Assembly: GCA_032622095.1 (NCBI GenBank)
Contig: CP136061.1
Span: 87,538,983-87,602,982 of the forward strand
Reading direction: 5' to 3'
Length of the DNA stretch: 64,000 bases
DNA from: Siphonodentalium dalli
Lineage: Eukaryota > Mollusca > Scaphopoda > Gadilida > Siphonodentaliidae
The position numbers and the translations under genes were made by a program. Positions 22,236-33,098 of this stretch are shown here, one piece after another (position 1 is the first letter of the stretch; every line of letters begins with the position of its first letter). Under the pieces are notes generated by a model, which had not been told where the DNA came from, searched no databases, and saw nothing but the letters and a program-made list of their open reading frames with translations.

Positions 22236-25060
22236 ACAGAGATATAAGCTCACATTTCTCGCGTTTTGCGCTATGTAACGATACATATTATACATCATTC
22301 GAAAGGTTAGCATATCCCCTTCATTAATACTGCAACATTTAGCTATTACTTTTGCGAACAAAGCGTACATTTGGCCAGGAACGGCGAGCGTTGAATAAGA
22401 AATAAGCTAAAAACGAAAAAATCCGAGTACCGGGAATCAGGAACAGAGATATAAGCTCACATTTCTGGCGTTTTGCGCAATGTAACGATACATATTATAC
22501 ATCATTCGAAAGGTTAGCATATCCCCTTCATTAATATTGCAACATTTAGACACTAATATTGCGAACAAAGCGTACATTTGGCCAGGAACGGCGAGTGTTG
22601 AATAAGAAATTAGCTAAAAACTGGAAAAAATCCGAGTACCGGGAATCAGGAACAGAGATATAAGCTCATATATCTCGCGTTTTGCGCTATGTAACGATAC
22701 ATATTATACATCATTCGAAAGGTTAGCATATCCCCTTCATTAATATTGCAACATTTAGACACTAATATTGCGAACAAAGCGTACATTTGGCCAGGAACGG
22801 CGAGTGTTGAATAAGAAATTAGCTAAAAACTGGAAAAAATCCGAGTACCGGGAATCAGGAACAGAGATATAAGCTCATATATCTCGCGTTTTGCGCTATG
22901 TAACGATACATATTATACATCATTCGAAAGGTTAGCATATCCCCTTCATTAATATTGCAACATTTAGACACTAATATTGCGAACAAAGCGTACATTTGGC
23001 CAGGAACGGCGAGTGTTGAATAAGAAATTAGCTAAAAACTGGAAAAAATCCGAGTACCGGGAATCAGGAACAGAGATATAAGCTCATATATCTCGCGTTT
23101 TGCGCTATGTAACGATACATATTATACATCATTCGAAAGGTTAGCATATCCCCTTCATTAATATTGCAACATTTAGACACTAATATTGCGAACAAAGCGT
23201 ACATTTGGCCAGGAACGGCGAGTGTTGAATAAGAAATTAGCTAAAAACTGGAAAAAATCCGAGTACCGGGAATCAGGAACAGAGATATAAGCTCATATAT
23301 CTCGCGTTTTGCGCTATGTAACGATACATATTATACATCATTCGAAAGGTTAGCATATCCCCTTCATTAATATTGCAACATTTAGACACTAATATTGCGA
23401 ACAAAGCGTACATTTGGCCAGGAACGGCGAGTGTTGAATAAGAAATTAGCTAAAAACTGGAAAAAATCCGAGTACCGGGAATCAGGAACAGAGATATAAG
23501 CTCACATTTCTGGCGTTTTGCGCAATGTAACGATACATATTATACATCATTCGAAAGGTTAGCATATCCCCTTCATTAATATTGCAACATTTAGACACTA
23601 ATATTGCGAACAAAGCGTACATTTGGCCAGGAACGGCGAGTGTTGAATAAGAAATTAGCTAAAAACTGGAAAAAATCCGAGTACCGGGAATCAGGAACAG
23701 AGATATAAGCTCATATATCTCGCGTTTTGCGCTATGTAACGATACATATTATACATCATTCGAAAGGTTAGCATATCCCCTTCATTAATATTGCAACATT
23801 TAGACACTAATATTGCGAACAAAGCGTACATTTGGCCAGGAACGGCGAGCGTTGAATAAGAAATTAGCTAAAAACTGGAAAAAAATCCGATTAACAGGAA
23901 TCAGGAACAGAGATATAAGCGCATATTTACTCGCGTTTTACGCTATGTAAAAATACATATTATACATCATTCGAAAGGTTAGCATATCCCCTTCATTAAT
24001 ATTGCAACATTTAGACACTAATATTGCGAACAAAGCGTACATTTGGCCAGGAACGGCGAGCGTTGAATAAGAAATTAGCTAAAAACTGGAATAAATCCGA
24101 GTAACAGGAATCAAGAACAGAGATATAAGCTCACATATCTCGCGTTTTACGCTATGTAAAAATACATATTATACATCATTCGAAAGGTTAGCATATCCCC
24201 TTCATTAATATTGCAACATTTAGACACTAATATTGCGAACAAAGCGTATATTTGGCCAGGAACGGCGAGCGTTGAATAAGAAATTAGCTAAAAACTGGAA
24301 TAAATCCGACTAACAGGAAACAAGAACAGAGATATAAGCTCACATTTCTCGCGTTTTACGCTATGTAAAAATACATATTATACATCATTCGAAAGGTTAG
24401 CATATCCCCTTCATTAATATTGCAACATTTAGACACTAATATTGCGAACAAAGCGTACAGTTGGCCAGGAACGGCGAGTGTTGAATAAGAAATTAGCTAA
24501 AAACTGGAAAAAATCCGACTAACAGGAATCAGGAACAGAGATATAAGCTCACATTTCTCGCGTTTTGTTGAGTTGGTAGGGTACGAAATTGCGAGGGTAC
24601 GAAATGACTGTAACCCAGAAGAAATTAGCTAAAAACTGGAAAAAATCCGACTAACAGGAATCAAGAACAGAGATATAAGCTCACATTTCTCGCGTTTTAC
24701 GCTATGTAAAAATACATATTATACATCATTCGAAAGGTTAGCATATCCCCTTCATTAATATTGCAACATTTAGACACTAATATTGCGAACAAAGCGTACA
24801 TTTGGCCAGGAACGGCGAGCGTTGAATAAGAAATTAGCTAAAAACTGGAAAATATCCGACTAACAGGAATCAAGAACAGAGATATAAGCTCACATTTCTC
24901 GCGTTTTACGCTATGTAAAAATACATATTATACATCATTCGAAAGGTTAGCATATCCCCTTCATTAATATTGCAACATTTAGACACTAATATTGCGAACA
25001 AAGCGTACAATTGGCCAGGAACGGTGAGCGTTGAATCAGAAATTAGCACCCCGAAGAACG
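22236..25060 (+). repeat. 209-bp satellite array, left arm
   Basis: AACAGAGATA recurs at 22236, 22442, 22651, 22860, 23069, 23278, 23487, 23696, 23906, 24116, 24325, 24534, 24666 and 24875, so spacing is 206-210 bp except once. Each unit carries TATTATACATCATTCGAAAG, CATATCCCCTTCATTAATAT, GCGAACAAAGCGTACATTTG and GCCAGGAACGGCGAG. Units between 22651 and 23700 are almost identical, indicating recent amplification. One unit (24534-24665, 132 bp) has its middle replaced by foreign sequence. Confidence 0.92.
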
Positions 25061-27565
25061 TACGTAACTTATTCTTCGTAGAAAGTCGCAGATTTCTCAC
25101 GAATTACGCAACGTCACTGACAAGTATTTACAGAAATGGAAAGAGTATCATTCACTATATTCATTTCTGTCGCATAAAATGCTTTTTGTGCAATAAAGAT
25201 CAGACAAAGTGTGAAAATGATTGATATCTTTTAGGCGAAATCTTAGATTCCCCGGACAAATATCTATATATAGGATATATGGCGCAGCCAATCAGAAAAT
25301 TCAGTAGGCGGGGTTATCTCAAACCAGGCATAGGAACAGATTATGTACGAATTGACGAATTTGAAGTAACAGGAACGAGGACGAGACCAATTCGAAAGAA
25401 GATCTGGAACGGTATATGTCAAGACACAGGCTCAGCTATCGGTTTCCTGTTCAAAGCATCCACCACAAGATAACAGAAAGTGAACACAAAAAAAGTCCAA
25501 AATTGCTCCTTTTTTTAAAGGCAAAAATATGAGGGGTGAAGGAAAGGGCCTATTGGCCCTTTCGACCATCCCGGGGTTACAACCCCCCCCTCCCAATCAC
25601 ACACTTCACAATTATTTAAAGAACAGGAACAACTTATGGTGAAGAAGCGACTATTTGGAGTAACAGGAATGAGGAACAAAGCTCAAATGTCTCACGCTTT
25701 AAGCTATGAAACAATACATATTATACATCATTCGAAAGCAATGCAACCTTCCTTCTTTAATATTACAACATTTAAACACTACTATTGAGAACTATGCGTA
25801 TATCTGGCCACGAACATCGAGCTGTGAATCGGAAATTAGCAAAACGTAAACTTTTTCCGAGTAACAGAGATATAAACTTAATGTTCTCGCGTTTTACGCA
25901 ATCAAAAAATACTCTTTATACACCAGTCGAAAACATGGCCTCTCCACTTCATGAATATTGCAACAGTGAAACGATACTTATGAGAACTATGCGAATAATT
26001 GGGCTAGGAACGTCGAGCGGTGAATCCGAGTACCGGGAATCAGGAACAGAGATATAAGCTCACATTTCTCGCGTTTTGCGCTATGTAACGATACATATTA
26101 TACATCATTCGAAAGGATAGCATATCCCCTTCATTAATAGTGCAACATTTAGACACTAATATTGCGAACAAAGCGTACACTGGCCAAGTGTACGCTTTGT
26201 TCGCAATATTAGTTTCTAAATGTTGCACTATTAATGAAGGGGCTATGCTAACCTTTCGAATGATGTATAATATGTATCGTTACATAGAGCAAAACGCGAG
26301 AAATGTGAGCTTATATCTCTGTTCCTGGTTCCTGTTACTCGAAATAGTCATTCTGTTACTCGGAACTCGTTCCTGTTCCTCGTTCCGTTTTGGATAATTT
26401 ATGATTCACCGCTCGACGTTCCTAGCCCAATTATTCGCATAGTTCTCATAAGTATCGTTTCACTGTTGCAATATTCATGAAGTGGAGAGGCCATGTTTTC
26501 GACTGGTGTATAAAGAGTATTTTTTGATTGCGTAAAACGCGAGAACATTAAGTTTATATCTCTGTTACTCGGAAAAAGTTTACGTTTTGCTAATTTCCGA
26601 TTCACAGCTCGATGTTCGTGGCCAGATATACGCATAGTTCTCAATAGTAGTGTTTAAATGTTGTAATATTAAAGAAGGAAGGTTGCATTGCTTTCGAATG
26701 ATGTATAATATGTATTGTTTCATAGCTTAAAGCGTGAGACATTTGAGCTTTGTTCCTCATTCCTGTTACTCCAAATAGTCGCTGCTTCACCATAAGTTGT
26801 TCCTGTTCTTTAAATTATTGTGAAGTGTGTGATTGGGAGAGGGGGGGGGGGGGGGGTTGTAACCCCGGGATGGTCGAAAGGGCCAATATGCCCTTTCCTT
26901 CGCCCCTCATATTTTTGCCTTTAAAAAAGGAGCAATTTTGGACTTTTTTTGTTTTCACTTTCTTTTATCTTGTGGTGGATGCTTTGAACAGGAAACCGAG
27001 AGCTGAGCCTGTGTCTTGACATATACCGTTCCAGATCTTCTTTCGAATTGGTCTCGTCCTCGTTCCTGTTACTTCAAATTCGTCAATTCGTACATAATCT
27101 GTTCCTATGCCTGGTTTGAGATAACCCCGCCTACTGAATTTTCTGATTGGCTGCGCCATATATCCTATATATAGATATTTGTCCGGGGAATCTAAGATTT
27201 CGCCTAAAAGATATCAATCATTTTCACACTTTGTCTGATCTTTATTGCACAAAAAGCATTTTATGCGACAGAAATGAATATAGTGAATGATACTCTTTCC
27301 ATTTCTGTAAATACTTGTCAGTGACGTTGCGTAATTCGTGAGAAATCTGCGACTTTCTACGAAGAATAAGTTACGTACGTTCTTCGGGGTGCTAATTTCT
27401 GATTCAACGCTCACCGTTCCTGGCCAATTGTACGCTTTGTTCGCAATATTAGTGTCTAAATGTTGCAATATCAATGAAGGGGATATGCTAACCTTTCGAA
27501 TGATGTATAATATGTATTTTTACATAGCGTAAAACGCGAGTAATATGCGCTTATATCTCTGTTCC
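24875..27565. repeat. large palindrome forming the element core
   Basis: The left arm is about 24875-26030 and the right arm about 26399-27565, as reverse complements. Matching landmarks are ATGGCGCAGCCAATCAGAAA at 25279 and its complement near 27159, a C-run at 25584-25592 with a G-run at 26841-26857, and a variant satellite unit in each arm. The innermost 26041-26390 is a further satellite palindrome meeting at TGGCC, about 26181-26185. It also includes, on the right only, a partial copy of the element's own terminal repeat (about 26327-26391). The arms differ mainly by homopolymer lengths. Confidence 0.85.
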
Positions 27566-28568
27566 AGGGGCCTGTTTCATGAAGCAATGTCATAAGATTA
27601 TCTTAAGATGGACTTAATCTAAGATCTAAGGTGGATCTTATGATGTAACTTTTCCGTTTCAAGAACGCGTTTCACAAAACAAGATTAAGTCCTACTTAAG
27701 TAGTAATTTAAGTTCGCGCGCTTTTAGACTGGCTCTCGACAATTTATTACAGCTATGCACAGAAAATGTTGGTTCTGTGTGTGTTATATGCCTAGGTACA
27801 GTGTCTGGTGACAGATACTAGGGCGTGTCTAAGAATAATTATGATATTTTAATGCAAGGGCGATAATCAGTATAATGACTGGTGCATACTTAACTGCACG
27901 AGTGCGCTTTTTAACTGTGTTTTCGCGTCAGACCCCATCCACACATAGCTGCATGCTTCCAATGCCTATTTTATACAAACGTATCGAGCTCAAATATATT
28001 ATTTCAGTTATTAAAGGGACTTATACGTCCTAACTCAGAATGTGAACCTTCACCCATATAACATGCCATTAAAGCGACGCGAGACATATGTTCGCTCCTT
28101 TAAATGCTGATATTAGGTTCTAATACATTATACGTCTTTGAAGCATCTATAATACCAGGAAACCGAATATGTCGCCAACACGGCATACACATACAATACA
28201 CCACAATGTAAGCACTGAGCTAAACGCTCTTTATTGATTGCCAACATTCATGGAATACTAACACAAAACGCTCTTTATTTATATTGCTATAATGTGAATA
28301 GGACTTCATATATCGTGCTCCAAATAGACTTATTTCCAATCTGAGACATACTTGTAGAAGCCATATATAAATGATGTTGGTGCAATTTGCTCTGGTTCTT
28401 TTGACAAATGTGCTAAACGCCTGTTATAATTAACAAACTGCGTATGAACTTCGAAAGTACGTTACGTTGAACGACATTCTGCATATGTTTTAATAAAAAC
28501 CAAATCAACGAATTATAATAAAGAGCGTTTATAATTAACAACACGTGAACAGACGGCCGGTTCACAGG

Positions 28569-28646
28569 AACCTGGGGAAAATTACTAAATACCAATATAG
28601 ACTATGTATACCACTGGTATATTGGTATTTTAGTAATTCCCCCAGG
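28569..28646. repeat. hairpin inside the nested TIR element
   Basis: The arms CTGGGGAAAATTACTAAATA / TATTTTAGTAATTCCCCCAG pair over about 31 bp, with a 16-bp loop. Confidence 0.75.
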
Positions 28647-28892
28647 GGTATGTGGGCCAGTTCACAGTGATATTATATGTTCTTTCGCGGATCCCGGTGT
28701 GCCCGCGCGGTCCGTATACTATATACATGCTATATATCTTTTTATTTCATAGTTAATAGATTATGATAATATACATAATAATAATAATAAAATAACACAT
28801 ATTATGTATTATTATCTTGTTGATATATATACGGGGTACATATACAATACATTTTTACAATCAAATTATAACATAATAATATAGAAAGGCAA

Positions 28893-28921
28893 GTAAATAA
28901 TAATAATAATAATAATAATAG
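28893..28921. repeat. AAT microsatellite
   Basis: About nine consecutive AAT triplets. A second, shorter run lies near 28780. Confidence 0.9.
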
Positions 28922-29507
28922 CTGACATAAGCATTTATAAAAAAAAACTGAGTATAAATCATTCACTATTATCCTCGATGTGAAAATGTTCGGACTAATT
29001 GTCTCAACATGATTATTGTCTACAGTGCGATTGGGTGATTTGAATCGCAAATGATGTTCAACTCTATGTAAATATATTCTTTTTGTAACAGCAATTAGAA
29101 ATGTATATATAGTCCGGTATTGACGGTTTACAGTTAGTAGCGGGCACCCCGCCAATCTTGCAACCACTGGCCACGCCACTGCTATTGCTTACCAGTTGGT
29201 TATTAATTACTACCATTTCTGAAACACCCCTCCGTGCTAGCAAGGTGTTATTCAGTTAAATGTGTTTATAATAATATATACATGAACTAGATCCCATCCA
29301 CATTTCGGACCAACTGCGGATCACAACGTATGTCTTAACTTTAAGATTATCTTATGACACCTCACACCAGTCTTAAAGTTAAGACCAAAGTTAAGACCAT
29401 CTTAGGTTAAGACTTTGTTCGTGAAACGCACTTATGACAGAAGTTTGAACTTATGACCATCTTAAGTCCCAACTATGTCATAAGTTGCCTTCATGAAACA
29501 GGGCCCT

Positions 29508-30540
29508 GATTCCTGTTAGTCGGATATTTTCCAGTTTTTAGCTAATTTCTTATTCAACGCTCGCCGTTCCTGGCCAATTGTACGCTTTGTTCGCAATATT
29601 GGTGTCTAAATGGTGCAATATTAATGAAGGGGATATGCTAACCTTTCGAATGATGTATAATATGTATTTTTACATAGCGTAAAACGCGAGAAATGTGAGC
29701 TTATATCTCTGTTCTTGATTCCTGTTTGTCGGATTTTTTCCAGTTTTTAGCTAATTTCTTATTCAACGCTCGCCGTTCCTGGCCAATTGTACGCTTTGTT
29801 CGCAACATTGGTGTCTAAATGGTGCAATATTAATGAAGGGAAGATGCTAACCTTTCGAATGATGTATAATATGTATTTTTACATAGCGTAAAACGCGAGA
29901 AATGTGAGCTTATATCTCTGTTCCTGATTCCTGTAAAGTCGGATTTTTTTCCAGTTTTTAGCTAATTTCATATTCAACACTCGCCGTTCCTGGCCAAATG
30001 TACGCTTTGTTCGCAATATTAGTGTCTAAATGTTGCAATATTAATGAAGGGGATATGCTAACCTTTCGAATGGTGTATAATATGTATTTTTACATAGCGT
30101 AAAACGCGAGAAATATGAGCTTATATCTCTGTTCCTGATTCCTGTTAGTCGGATTTTTTCCAGTTTTTAGCTAATTTCTTATTCAACGCTCGCCGTTCCT
30201 GGCCAAATGTACGCTTTGTTCGCAATATTAGTGTCTAAATGTTGCAATATTAATGAAGGGGGTATGCTAACCTTTCGAATGATGTATAATATGTATCGCG
30301 CAAAACGCGAGAAATGTGAGCTTATATCTCTGTTCCTGATTCCCGGTACTCGGATTTTTTCGTTTTTAGCTAATTTCTTATTCAACACTCGCGGTTCCTG
30401 GCCAAATGTACGCTTTGTTCGCAATATTGGTGTCTAAATTTTGCAATATTAATGAAGGGGATATGCTAACCTTTCGAATGATGTATAATATGTATCGTTT
30501 GGTAGAGCAAAACGCGAGAAATGTGAGCTTATATCTCTGT
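29508..30540 (-). repeat. 209-bp satellite array, right arm
   Basis: About five units in reverse orientation (TGTACGCTTTGTTCGCAATA, then CTTTCGAATGATGTATAATA), with a sixth to the left of the nested element at 27415-27565. These units are more diverged from each other than the central left-arm units. For example, GGTGTCTAAATGGTGCAATA is seen in two neighbouring copies only. Confidence 0.9.
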
Positions 30541-30639
30541 TCCTGGTTCCTGTTACTCGAAATAGTCATTCTGTTACTCGGAACTCGTTCCTGTTCCTCG
30601 TTCCGTTCCTGTTACTCGAAATAGTCAATCCCCATGTAT

Positions 30640-31131
30640 GCGCATGTATATCGCCTACACGTATCTGTCTAAATTGGATGTTGCGTGGTTCAGGGTGATT
30701 CCTTCACCATGTTACATGTACATACTAATAATACGTATTAATATGAAATTATTCACTGCGCACACGCGGCGTGTCACTTTTGTCGCCAAGGAAACCTAGA
30801 AAACTGACTGGGAACATTGTCACGGTCACTAAAAGATTGAACAACGCTCAAAACAATTATTGATATTTAGTTGAGACAAATATAATTGCGCCTGAATTAT
30901 AAAACGAAATAGAACTGCAATAGTTTGGTGTTAGCCCGACTTGACACGAAATCGACATTATTTGCATGGCGCAGGCGTGGCGAAAATCCACACAATCATC
31001 CGTATAATAAGTAACATGCCACAAAAGCTCATAATAAAAAAAAACACCATTTATTCCATATTTTACTTTTCATTAATTTGTCGTCAAACGATGACAATAG
31101 GCTTAAACTGCACTCTTTAAATATATAATCT
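30640..31131. other. non-coding stretch
   Basis: Unique-looking AT-rich sequence flanking the foldback element. No gene recognised. Confidence 0.35.
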
Positions 31132-31500
31132 ATTAATGCTGAGTAACGAAAACAGAAACGCAGAATTTATAATTTATTATATTCCGATCCAGAGATATTT
31201 AATCATATTTTAATGTATAATGCCGAAATCAGTTGTATGTGTCAAGTGCATGCTTTAGGGAATATTTAAAATGATCACTTTGAAACATTGAAACAAACTA
31301 TGCTGGAATCGCCAATGACACATCTCACAGATTCCATGACATGAGAATAGATAACTGATTTTGTTCATTAATGTACTGTCACTCAAGATATTAAAAAACA
31401 CCGCGTAACAAAGGGCGCCGTACTTCAAAGTACAGACCGTTGTTCACGTCATGACAAGATTTCACACCTCGTTGACTTAGTGGAACTATCAAAGGTTATG
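31132..31500 (+). repeat. segment P, duplicated at 35035-35405
   Basis: Starts ATTAATGCTGAGTAAC and ends GGAACTATCAAAGGTTATG. The copy at 35035-35405 is nearly identical, with a few substitutions and one extra 10-bp AAACATTGAA. It is not LTR-like: no TG...CA ends and no primer-binding site. It is best read as flanking DNA caught in a local duplication. Confidence 0.85.
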
Positions 31501-31642
31501 TAACATCTGACTGACACCCAGTATTCTACCATTGTCTCAAATAACAAGGACACGGTCGCTATCTGATGAGATGTTCAATCTTTAATCTCGTTAAACCAAA
31601 AATAACAAAACATGATACATGTTTTTATACAATTTTGGGGGA

Positions 31643-32320
31643 TTGACTATTTCGGGTAACAGGAACGGAACGAGGAACATGAACCACTTCCGAGTAACAG
31701 AATGACTATTTCGAGTAACAGGAATGAGGAACAGATATATAAGCTCATATTTCTCGCGCTTTACGCTATGAAACAATCCATATTATACATCATTCGAAAG
31801 CATAGCATCTCCTCTTCTTTAATATTGCAACATTTAAACACCACTTTTGAGAACTAAGCGTATAATTGGCCAGGAACGTCGAGCGGTGAATCAGAAATTA
31901 GCAAAAAACGAAAATATTTTCGAGTAACAAGAATGATGAACAGATATATAAGCTAAATTTTCTCGCATTTTACGTAATGAAACAATACAATGTTATGCAT
32001 CATTCAAAAGCATAGCCTCTCCCCTTCTTTAATATTGCAACATTTAATCGCTACTTTGAGAACTAAGCGTATATTTGGCCAGGAACGTCGAGCGGTGAAT
32101 AAGAAATTATCAAAAAATCGAAAAAAATTCCGAGTAACAGGAATGAGGGACATATAAATAAGCTCATATTTCTCGCGTTTTACGCTATTGAACAAGACAT
32201 ATGATCCATCATTCGAAAGCATAGCATCTCCTCTTCATTAATATTTAAACAAGTAGACACTAATTTTGCGAAAAAAGCGTTTAATTGGCCAGGAACGTCG
32301 AGCGGTGAATCGGAAATTAG
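31643..32320 (+). mobile_element. foldback family fragment X (left terminus + satellite)
   Basis: It begins GGGGATTGACTATTTCGGGT, then GGAACGGAACGAGGAACA and TTCCGAGTAACAGAATGACT, the terminal repeat of the element at 22143. About three diverged satellite units follow, whose consensus (GCCAGGAACGTCGAGCGGTG) differs from the GGCGAG form of the intact element. It stops abruptly at 32320, next to segment Q. Confidence 0.8.
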
Positions 32321-32727
32321 CTACTATGGAAGCAGTTATAAGATAGGTTGATAAACACACGATATATTGATAAACCGGCGTCACATGTTCAGAAAAAAAT
32401 ATTTGCCATTTCCCAGCTGTTTTTAATTTTTCTCACATAAGTTAAATAAACGCTCTTTATTTCTACCGTATCAGGAATAGCCAACACGTACACTTTAAAA
32501 CAAAGATATATAAATATATGATACACGTGTATAAACAATTGTATATACACGTACATGTATGGTAAATAAGTTACGGAGATTACGCACACGTTACAGACAA
32601 GCAGGACGTGCATTCAATTAATATATAATGAAAAAAACTCATAATTCCAGTGATAATTCAATCATTTTCATGTTAAAATTAAGGTACATTTAAATGGTCT
32701 TCCGCTCCAAGTAAACATATATATGTA
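32321..32727 (+). repeat. segment Q, duplicated at 45685-46081
   Basis: From CTATGGAAGCAGTTATAAGA to CCAAGTAAACATATATATGT. The copy at 45685-46081 matches at roughly 95% by eye. No protein coding. It contains AAACGCTCTTTATTTC, a motif also found near 28228 and 28268. Confidence 0.85.
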
Positions 32728-32900
32728 CTAGCAGGTGACCCGACTTCGTCCGGGCTTTGACCTTGAATTGACCATTTTGAAGGTCAAGGTTAGGTCGGGG
32801 TAACGATTTGACCCGTCCAAAACACTCCCCAGACAAAAGTAGCCTAGGTATCAAATTTCGTCGAAATCCGTTAATTTTTTAATTTAATTTGAGTTAATTA
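32728..32900 (-). mobile_element. Helitron 3' terminus (minus strand)
   Basis: Reading the minus strand, CCCGGACGAAGTCGGG forms a hairpin followed by TCACCTGCTAG and then T, a textbook Helitron 3' end. The same terminus occurs in the complete minus-strand Helitron E at 51546. Segment Q' shows the uninterrupted target (TATATGTATATATG). The 5' boundary was not found. Confidence 0.65.
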
Positions 32901-33098
32901 TGCCTTTTTAATCAAGAGAAATGATGGTACCCGTCCCGTGATGGTACCCGTACGTTTGTGGGTACCCGTTTCAAGGTAAAGATCACGTCGGGCGGAAAAA
33001 CTTACCCGATGAAAATATCCCCCGTTCCTTGGAACACCTAGGCGTGATTAGGAAGAACGTAAACAATAACAGACGACCGATCTGTCAAAATTTTCAAA

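Larger units (their letters stand above)
27566..29507. mobile_element. 1.9-kb TIR element nested in the right arm
   Basis: The termini are AGGGGCCTGTTTCATGAAGC and (inverted) AGGGCCCTGTTTCATGAAGG, followed inward by AAGATTATCTTAAG/GACTTAAG-type stretches. Removing it rejoins the satellite sequence GTTCC|TGATTCC found in neighbouring units, so the insertion is clean and any target duplication is at most 2-3 bp. No transposase is recognised. The class is open (hAT-like or PIF/ISL2EU-like ends). It contains a hairpin at 28569-28646, an AAT microsatellite, and three copies of an ACGCTCTTTATT motif in either orientation. Confidence 0.75.
22143..30633. mobile_element. 8.5-kb foldback element with satellite arms
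   Basis: The terminal inverted repeats begin GGGGATTGACTATTTCGAGT and are about 93 bp, with one mismatch between the ends (22143-22235 and about 30541-30633). They are flanked by the direct repeat ATGTAT (22137-22142 and 30634-30639). Inward, each arm carries a tandem array of a ~209-bp satellite, in opposite orientations: about 13 units left and 6 right. Next comes a ~1.15-kb palindromic core arm, centred at about 26184. A separate 1.9-kb element interrupts the right arm. No transposase frame is visible, so it is non-autonomous. A 6-bp duplication alone does not assign a superfamily. Confidence 0.82.

Noticed and set aside
25279-25473. 64-residue protein conserved in both palindrome arms (25279-25473 and 26965-27159)
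   Set aside because: Its presence in both arms follows from the palindrome itself and is not independent conservation. The diverged family fragments at 36001-36031, 36946-37000 and 40440-40520 are interrupted or too short to test it.
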